DNA of 9,926 bases, taken from the NCBI GenBank assembly GCA_003132825.1, contig PKYX01000506.1:1-9926 (forward strand). Direction: 5' to 3'. Positions 6,353 to 9,926 of the stretch are shown one piece after another. The notes under the pieces are model-generated. The model was not told the DNA's origin. It saw only the letters and a list, made by a program, of their open reading frames with translations, and did no database searches. Numbering within the stretch: position 1 is the first letter of the stretch; the number at the start of each line of letters is the position of its first letter. The stretch is from Acidobacteriaceae bacterium. GTDB lineage: Bacteria; Acidobacteriota; Terriglobia; Terriglobales; Acidobacteriaceae. A program made the translations under genes and the position numbers.

Positions 6353-7183
6353 ATGCACCGCCAGTTTGTGTTTTTCTGCGCGCTTGCGGTACTGAGTTGG
6401 TCCCTTTCTGTGCTGGGTCAAGCTTCCCAGCCGCTCGCCGCACAACCATCTTCCTCGCAGGCACCAGCCGGGCACGACGGCTGTAGCGCCTATTTCACTA
6501 TCGCCCCGCTCGATCAAAATGTGCTGAAGTTGCTGGGCACACCGATCGTGCCGGCGACTGAGGGTCTCGCGGCCAGTGCGGGCTTCCAGCAGCTTCGCGC
6601 CTGGGACTTTCCCTCCAAGGTAACTCCATGGAGCGCGCGCCCAAGTCCGGATGAGCTGTCACGGCGGCGGATCGAACTGAGCCAGGCGGCGCATTCGGTT
6701 TTGATCCCCAATCCGTATGACTTGCAGACCTCGTCACCCCGCGACTGGAATGATTTGGAAAAGTGGTTTCGAAAAGAGGCCCCCAGGAAACTCCCGGGCG
6801 CGTGCGTGGATTCCAATAAGGCAATGTATGTTGTGGTGGTCGGCGTCATTCTGGATGGAAGCGCCAACCGGTCACTGGGAAATTCGAGCGCTCGAAATGA
6901 ATACAAGCAGTCGGCGATGGCCCGACAGCAGGATAGCAGTGTTGGAGCCAATGCCGCGACCGTTCCACCGGTGGTCCAGAATAATCAGGAACTTTCCGGA
7001 ATGGGTTCGGCGAGCGATTCGTCCATTCCCGGAGCGCACACCTGCGCGTTCCTCTATCGCAAACCTGCGGGCGAGAGCCGGCTGCAGACCCCGGACTATT
7101 ATTACTGCCGGTCCGACAGTGTCATGCCTCGTTCAGCGATTACGAGCATGCTAAAGTACTTTGCCAATTCGAAACTTCCATGA
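6353..7183 (+). CDS. Secreted protein of unknown function (276 aa)
   Basis: The ATG at 6353 has a strong AGGAGG 6 bases upstream (6341-6346). Residues 1-22 are a signal peptide: basic MHR, a hydrophobic core, and a likely cleavage at VLG/QA. A Pro/Ser/Gln/Ala-rich linker follows to about residue 40. The mature part has four cysteines (44, 151, 231, 252), which could form two disulfides, consistent with export. A beta-strand-like KAMYVVVVGVILDGS lies at 156-170. A low-complexity Ser/Asn/Gln/Ala stretch (about 171-226) follows, then a C-terminal segment with TCAFLYRKP (230-238) and PDYYYCRSDS (247-256). I do not recognise the family. It is followed 66 bases later by the DAD-type cupin on the same strand, with a hairpin between them. 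It is probably periplasmic or extracellular. Confidence 0.82.
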   Translation: MHRQFVFFCALAVLSWSLSVLGQASQPLAAQPSSSQAPAGHDGCSAYFTIAPLDQNVLKLLGTPIVPATEGLAASAGFQQLRAWDFPSKVTPWSARPSPDELSRRRIELSQAAHSVLIPNPYDLQTSSPRDWNDLEKWFRKEAPRKLPGACVDSNKAMYVVVVGVILDGSANRSLGNSSARNEYKQSAMARQQDSSVGANAATVPPVVQNNQELSGMGSASDSSIPGAHTCAFLYRKPAGESRLQTPDYYYCRSDSVMPRSAITSMLKYFANSKLP

Positions 7184-7195
7184 CTCCAGGGCAAG

Positions 7196-7218
7196 AACTG
7201 CGGGAATTTTCCGCAGTT
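7196..7218 (+). repeat. Hairpin between the secreted protein gene and the DAD-type cupin
   Basis: AACTGCGG and CCGCAGTT form perfect 8-base arms around a 7-base loop (GAATTTT), 12 bases after the stop codon. The stem is followed by GGAAAC, not a T-run, so it is not a standard terminator on the plus strand. It may be an mRNA processing or stability element, or an operator for the cupin gene at 7250. Confidence 0.45.
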
Positions 7219-7249
7219 GGAAACGAAACAACCAAAGGGGGCGGAGAGT

Positions 7250-7768
7250 ATGTCATTGACGGAAGCGAAAGGCTCGGGGACATCGAGCGGGGATCTGGAT
7301 GCGGTGGTGCGGGAATATTCCTTTCCCGACGTTCACATCGGCGCCGGCGAAGATGAGTCCCCCTATGTGCCGTTCGTGGAAAATGTTTACATTCGCCATC
7401 TGGCCTTCGACGTAACCCACAATGCCTACGCGAACATTCTCTGGGTCAAGAAGAATGGAATGCTCGGACGTCATCGCCATCGTGGGCGGATTTTTGCATG
7501 TACCTTGGAAGGTAGCTGGCGTTATCTCGAATATGACTGGGTTGCACGGCCGGGCAGCTATGTGCTCGAAAGCCCGGGAGCGGTGCACACTCTGGTCTCC
7601 GACGACCCCAACGGGATGAAAACCATGTTCTTTCTCAACGGCTCTCTGGAATTCGTAGATGACAACGACGATCTGCTGCAGACGCTGGATGTTTTCTGGT
7701 TTATCAATCACTACGTCAGCTTTTGCCGTGAGCAGGGCATTGCTCTGAACAAAAAGCTCTGGGTCTGA
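7250..7768 (+). CDS. 2,4'-dihydroxyacetophenone dioxygenase (DAD)-like cupin
   Basis: I chose the ATG at 7250 (172 residues), with AGGGGG 8 bases upstream. An in-frame TTG at 7217 would add 11 residues but overlaps the upstream hairpin. The protein is a single cupin of the DAD/ChrR-like group. NILWVKKNGMLGRHRHRGRI spans 62-81, with His75 and His77 as the HxH pair. LEGSWRYLEYDW spans 86-97, with Glu94 as the motif 1 glutamate. GSYVLESPGAVHTL spans 102-115, with His113 as the motif 2 ligand. A helical C-terminal tail (about 140-172) includes FWFINHYVSFC. The characterised DAD enzyme cleaves 2,4'-dihydroxyacetophenone to 4-hydroxybenzoate and formate with a metal centre. Many homologues carry the name without proof, so the substrate here is open. 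It is cytoplasmic, with no signal peptide. Confidence 0.85.
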   Translation: MSLTEAKGSGTSSGDLDAVVREYSFPDVHIGAGEDESPYVPFVENVYIRHLAFDVTHNAYANILWVKKNGMLGRHRHRGRIFACTLEGSWRYLEYDWVARPGSYVLESPGAVHTLVSDDPNGMKTMFFLNGSLEFVDDNDDLLQTLDVFWFINHYVSFCREQGIALNKKLWV

Positions 7769-7794
7769 CGTCGATTACCGGAGGGGATCGTCGT
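7768..7794. terminator. Imperfect hairpin at the convergent gene junction
   Basis: ACGTCGAT and ATCGTCGT pair with one mismatch around an 11-base loop. It lies between the ends of the plus-strand cupin (7768) and the minus-strand isomerase (7805), which are only 36 bases apart. It lacks a T-run on either strand. It is a weak bidirectional terminator candidate at most. Confidence 0.22.
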
Positions 7795-7804
7795 AAACGG
7801 GTGC

Positions 7805-8653
7805 CTAGCGGAACTGCGCCATGGTCGTGGTAAAGGATCTTGCCGCCAGTTCCGCGAGCGGCTTTTGCCGTAGCTCCTGCGATAACACTTCGATACCATA
7901 GGGGCCCGCGTAGCCCGCCTTTTGCACGCAAGCGACAAAGCCCGGGATGTCGAACTCTCCTTCGCCGCACAGCCTTCGGTGATGAATGGTGTCTTCGTGA
8001 AGACTCCAGGGAGCTTCGAAAGTGCCGTCGTTCAGCTCAACGCTGAGAAGATATTCGGGGGGAACCCGAGCCACTTCCTGGTATGGAATTTTCAGCTTGG
8101 CTATGTGCCAGAGGTCGAATGCGATGCCGCCGTTATTTGCACCCGCGCCCTTGATCATCTCGAGCGCTTCCCCGAGGGTTCGGATCATGGCAAAAGGCAT
8201 CAGCTCGAAACCGATCCTAGTCCCGTGTTCCGCCGCGTCCTTGCACAAGGAAGCAAAGGACTCAATGAGCCGCGGCATGGGACAGTTTTCCTGGAAAAAA
8301 TCGCCGACTTTCACATGTCGCGCCCGCAGCGTCTGAGCCGCTATCAGCAACCTCTTCTTCTGGAGGTCTGACTTTTTTTTCCTCTCGCCGTCCAGGAACC
8401 AGTCCGTGAGAAATTCCAGCTCAACATGTTGGATGCCGTTGTCGTCGAGAATCCCCTTCATTTCCGGCAGGGTTCTTTTCTCCAGGATGTGATCCAGATC
8501 GGCGTGCCAGATGCCAAAACCCTTGAAGCCGGCTTTGGCTGCCGCTTCAACTCGGTCCCGAAAGTCGAACGGACTGTACTCGTGGTCGGTGTGAGGGAGG
8601 GCGCCCCCTGCAATCGTCCAGTACGAAGCGAGCAATTCGACGTCTTTGTGCAT
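7805..8653 (-). CDS. Sugar phosphate isomerase/epimerase-type TIM-barrel protein
   Basis: This is a complete 282-residue protein of the xylose isomerase-like TIM barrel (AP_endonuc_2) superfamily, whose members are cytoplasmic metal-dependent isomerases, epimerases or dehydratases of sugars and inositols. Residues visible in order: FRDRVEAAAKAGFKGFGIWH (31-50), GIQHVELEFL (73-82), ARHVKVGDFF (111-120), GTRIGFELMPF (144-154) with Glu150, GIAFDLWHI (176-184) with Asp180 and His183, LLSVELNDG (202-210) with Glu207 and Asp209, CGEGEFDIPGFV (229-240) and GPYGIEVLSQE (250-260) with Glu255. Glu150, Asp180, His183, Glu255 and the 207-209 acidic pair fit the usual divalent metal site. No clear ribosome binding site precedes the ATG at 8653. 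The aldehyde dehydrogenase gene lies upstream on the same strand across a 167-base gap. The substrate cannot be predicted. Confidence 0.87.
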   Translation of the reverse strand: MHKDVELLASYWTIAGGALPHTDHEYSPFDFRDRVEAAAKAGFKGFGIWHADLDHILEKRTLPEMKGILDDNGIQHVELEFLTDWFLDGERKKKSDLQKKRLLIAAQTLRARHVKVGDFFQENCPMPRLIESFASLCKDAAEHGTRIGFELMPFAMIRTLGEALEMIKGAGANNGGIAFDLWHIAKLKIPYQEVARVPPEYLLSVELNDGTFEAPWSLHEDTIHHRRLCGEGEFDIPGFVACVQKAGYAGPYGIEVLSQELRQKPLAELAARSFTTTMAQFR

Positions 8654-8743
8654 TGGCGTTCAGCGGGACCGCGGCCCCGGGAAACCTGGCCGAGAGCCGA
8701 GTCGACCGCAACAGACCTCAACCGGTCGGATCTGCCAAGAGAC

Positions 8744-8802
8744 GCCGGTTCGCGAGGGCAATCCAACAATCTCTTGTGCCCTCCTGAACCTTGCCGGTTC
8801 GC
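8744..8802. repeat. Direct repeat and inverted repeat in the ALDH-isomerase gap
   Basis: GCCGGTTCGC occurs twice as a direct repeat (8744-8753 and 8793-8802, starts 49 bases apart). Between the copies lies an inverted repeat, GAGGGCA-N16-TGCCCTC (8754-8783). On the minus strand this follows the ALDH stop codon and precedes the isomerase gene, so it may be a transcript-end structure or a control region. No T-run follows the stem. Confidence 0.3.
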
Positions 8803-8820
8803 CGCTCTCCGTTGGCGGAT

Positions 8821-9926
8821 TCACAACTGAGCACAGACTGCCTTAGTTTCGGTATACGACTCCAGGCCGGCGTGGCCCATCTCCCGACCCCAGCCAGATT
8901 GCTTGTAGCCGCCGAAGGGAAGCGCGGGATCGAATACGTTGTAGCAGTTGATCCACACCGTCCCAGCACGGAGCTTCGCGGCCATCAAGTGAGCTTTGCT
9001 GATGTCCCGAGTCCAGACGGCTGCAGCCAAGCCGTACACCGTGCGGTTTGCAGCGCCGACAACTTCCTCGGGCTCGCTGAATGGCATCGCGGTCACCACC
9101 GGTCCAAAGATCTCTTCCCGCACCACTTTCATCTCAGGCTGCACATCGACCAGAACGGTGGGCTCGACGAAATATCCGCTGCCCGGCCGCTTGTGTCCGC
9201 CCACCACCGCCTTCGCGCCTTGGCTGATCCCAGATTCCAAATAGCCACAGACGCGGTCCAGTTGTTCCTTCGAAACCACCGGTCCCATGTTGGTCGCTGG
9301 ATCGATGCCGGGGCCGAGCTTATATTTCTTGGCGACTTGAGCCACGCCCTCGATCACCCTATCGAAGATGCTCTTGTGCACAAACAGCCGGGACCCAGCG
9401 GTGCAACACTGGCCCTGGTTGAAAAAAATGGCATTTGCGCTGCCCGGAATCGCCATCTGCAGATCGGCATCCGCGAAAATGATGTTGGGTGATTTACCTC
9501 CCAACTCGAGAGAAACTTTTTTCAAATTTCCATTGGCGGCGCCAAGAATCAGTTTGCCAACTTCGGTCGAGCCGGTGAAAGCGACTTTGTCCACGTCCGG
9601 ATGCGCGGCCAGCGCGGCGCCGGCGGTCTCACCGAAGCCGGGTACGATGTTGACGACTCCGTCAGGGAATCCGGCTTCCATGATCAGCTCTCCCAGCCGC
9701 AGAGCAGTCAGCGGAGTCTGCTCAGCCGGCTTCAAAACCATGGTGCAGCCCACGGCAAGCGCGGGGGCCAGTTTCCATGCGGCCATGATCATCGGGAAAT
9801 TCCAGGGGATGATCTGGCCGACCACGCCGACAGGTTCGCGAAGCGTGTACGCCAGAAACTTGGCGCCATGAGCGGAGATCGGAATTGTATTGCCTTCGAT
9901 CTTCGTGGCCCAGCCGGCCATGTAGC
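8821..9926 (-). CDS. NAD(P)-dependent aldehyde dehydrogenase, N-terminus beyond window edge
   Basis: The frame is open to the right edge. The Met encoded at 9921 is preceded in frame by a Tyr codon and is almost certainly internal, since the segment reads [15 protein letters not shown] as in mid-protein of the ALDH1/2-type family. About 367 residues are visible, and I estimate 120-130 N-terminal residues are missing from a usual length near 490. Counting from the Met at 9921: PWNFP (39-43) with Asn41, KPAEQTP (64-70), FTGSTEVGK (115-123) of the Rossmann NAD site, LELGGKSP (138-145) with catalytic Glu139, [15 protein letters not shown] (166-180) with catalytic Cys173, EEIFGPV, and the C-terminal [14 protein letters not shown]. 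All catalytic residues are present. It oxidises an aldehyde to an acid in the cytoplasm; the substrate is not determined. The isomerase gene follows 167 bases downstream. Confidence 0.94.
   Translation of the reverse strand, partial: YMAGWATKIEGNTIPISAHGAKFLAYTLREPVGVVGQIIPWNFPMIMAAWKLAPALAVGCTMVLKPAEQTPLTALRLGELIMEAGFPDGVVNIVPGFGETAGAALAAHPDVDKVAFTGSTEVGKLILGAANGNLKKVSLELGGKSPNIIFADADLQMAIPGSANAIFFNQGQCCTAGSRLFVHKSIFDRVIEGVAQVAKKYKLGPGIDPATNMGPVVSKEQLDRVCGYLESGISQGAKAVVGGHKRPGSGYFVEPTVLVDVQPEMKVVREEIFGPVVTAMPFSEPEEVVGAANRTVYGLAAAVWTRDISKAHLMAAKLRAGTVWINCYNVFDPALPFGGYKQSGWGREMGHAGLESYTETKAVCAQL

Noticed and set aside
8373..8380. Run of eight A residues (minus strand) in the isomerase gene as a programmed frameshift site
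   Set aside because: It encodes three ordinary Lys codons in a frame that stays open, with family motifs continuing on both sides. No alternative product is evident.
8791..9492. 233-codon plus-strand open frame
   Set aside because: It is antisense to the aldehyde dehydrogenase, whose catalytic motifs are intact. The composition is that of a shadow frame.
7250..9926. A single aromatic-degradation cluster formed by the DAD-like cupin, isomerase and aldehyde dehydrogenase
   Set aside because: The cupin is on the opposite strand and convergent with the others, the DAD name is often transferred without evidence, and no ring-cleavage or transport gene is present.

Overview
The window looks like a stretch of chromosome from a soil-type Gram-negative bacterium with moderately high GC. 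The protein repertoire (an OmpA-family protein with a long Ala/Gln coiled coil, a Thivi_2564-type mini membrane protein, a GT4/GH130 pair and a DAD-type cupin) suggests Acidobacteriota. That assignment is an inference from protein style, since there is no rRNA or other phylogenetic marker here. I see no mobile element, CRISPR array, tRNA or rRNA.

Layout, left to right: (1) 1-1370, minus strand, a secreted OmpA-family envelope protein cut off by the left edge. Directly upstream of it is a 64-residue two-helix membrane protein (1464-1658). Both have palindromic, operator-like sites just upstream of their ribosome binding sites. (2) 1659-2074, a non-coding stretch. (3) 2075-5505, minus strand, a translationally coupled pair: a two-domain GT4 glycosyltransferase with an (alpha/alpha)-toroid-like C-terminal half, then a GH130 beta-mannoside phosphorylase-like enzyme, sharing an ATGA stop/start overlap. 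(4) 5703-6098, minus strand, a small single-domain cupin upstream of the pair. (5) 6353-7183, plus strand, a secreted protein of unknown function, followed by a 2,4'-dihydroxyacetophenone-dioxygenase-like cupin (7250-7768). (6) 7805-8653, minus strand, a sugar phosphate isomerase/epimerase-type TIM barrel, and 8821-9926, minus strand, an aldehyde dehydrogenase whose N-terminus lies beyond the right edge.

How the genes may work together: the GT4-toroid/GH130 pair is the clearest functional unit. One protein would build and perhaps trim a glycoside, and the other would phosphorolyse (or, in reverse, build) a beta-mannosidic bond. The OmpA-like and mini membrane proteins look like envelope or stress functions. 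The aldehyde dehydrogenase and TIM-barrel isomerase are on the same strand and could be co-transcribed metabolic enzymes, but the 167-base gap leaves that open. Most of the window is ordinary accessory metabolism. The least described parts are the GT4-toroid/GH130 pair, the secreted orphan protein, and several short intergenic inverted repeats.
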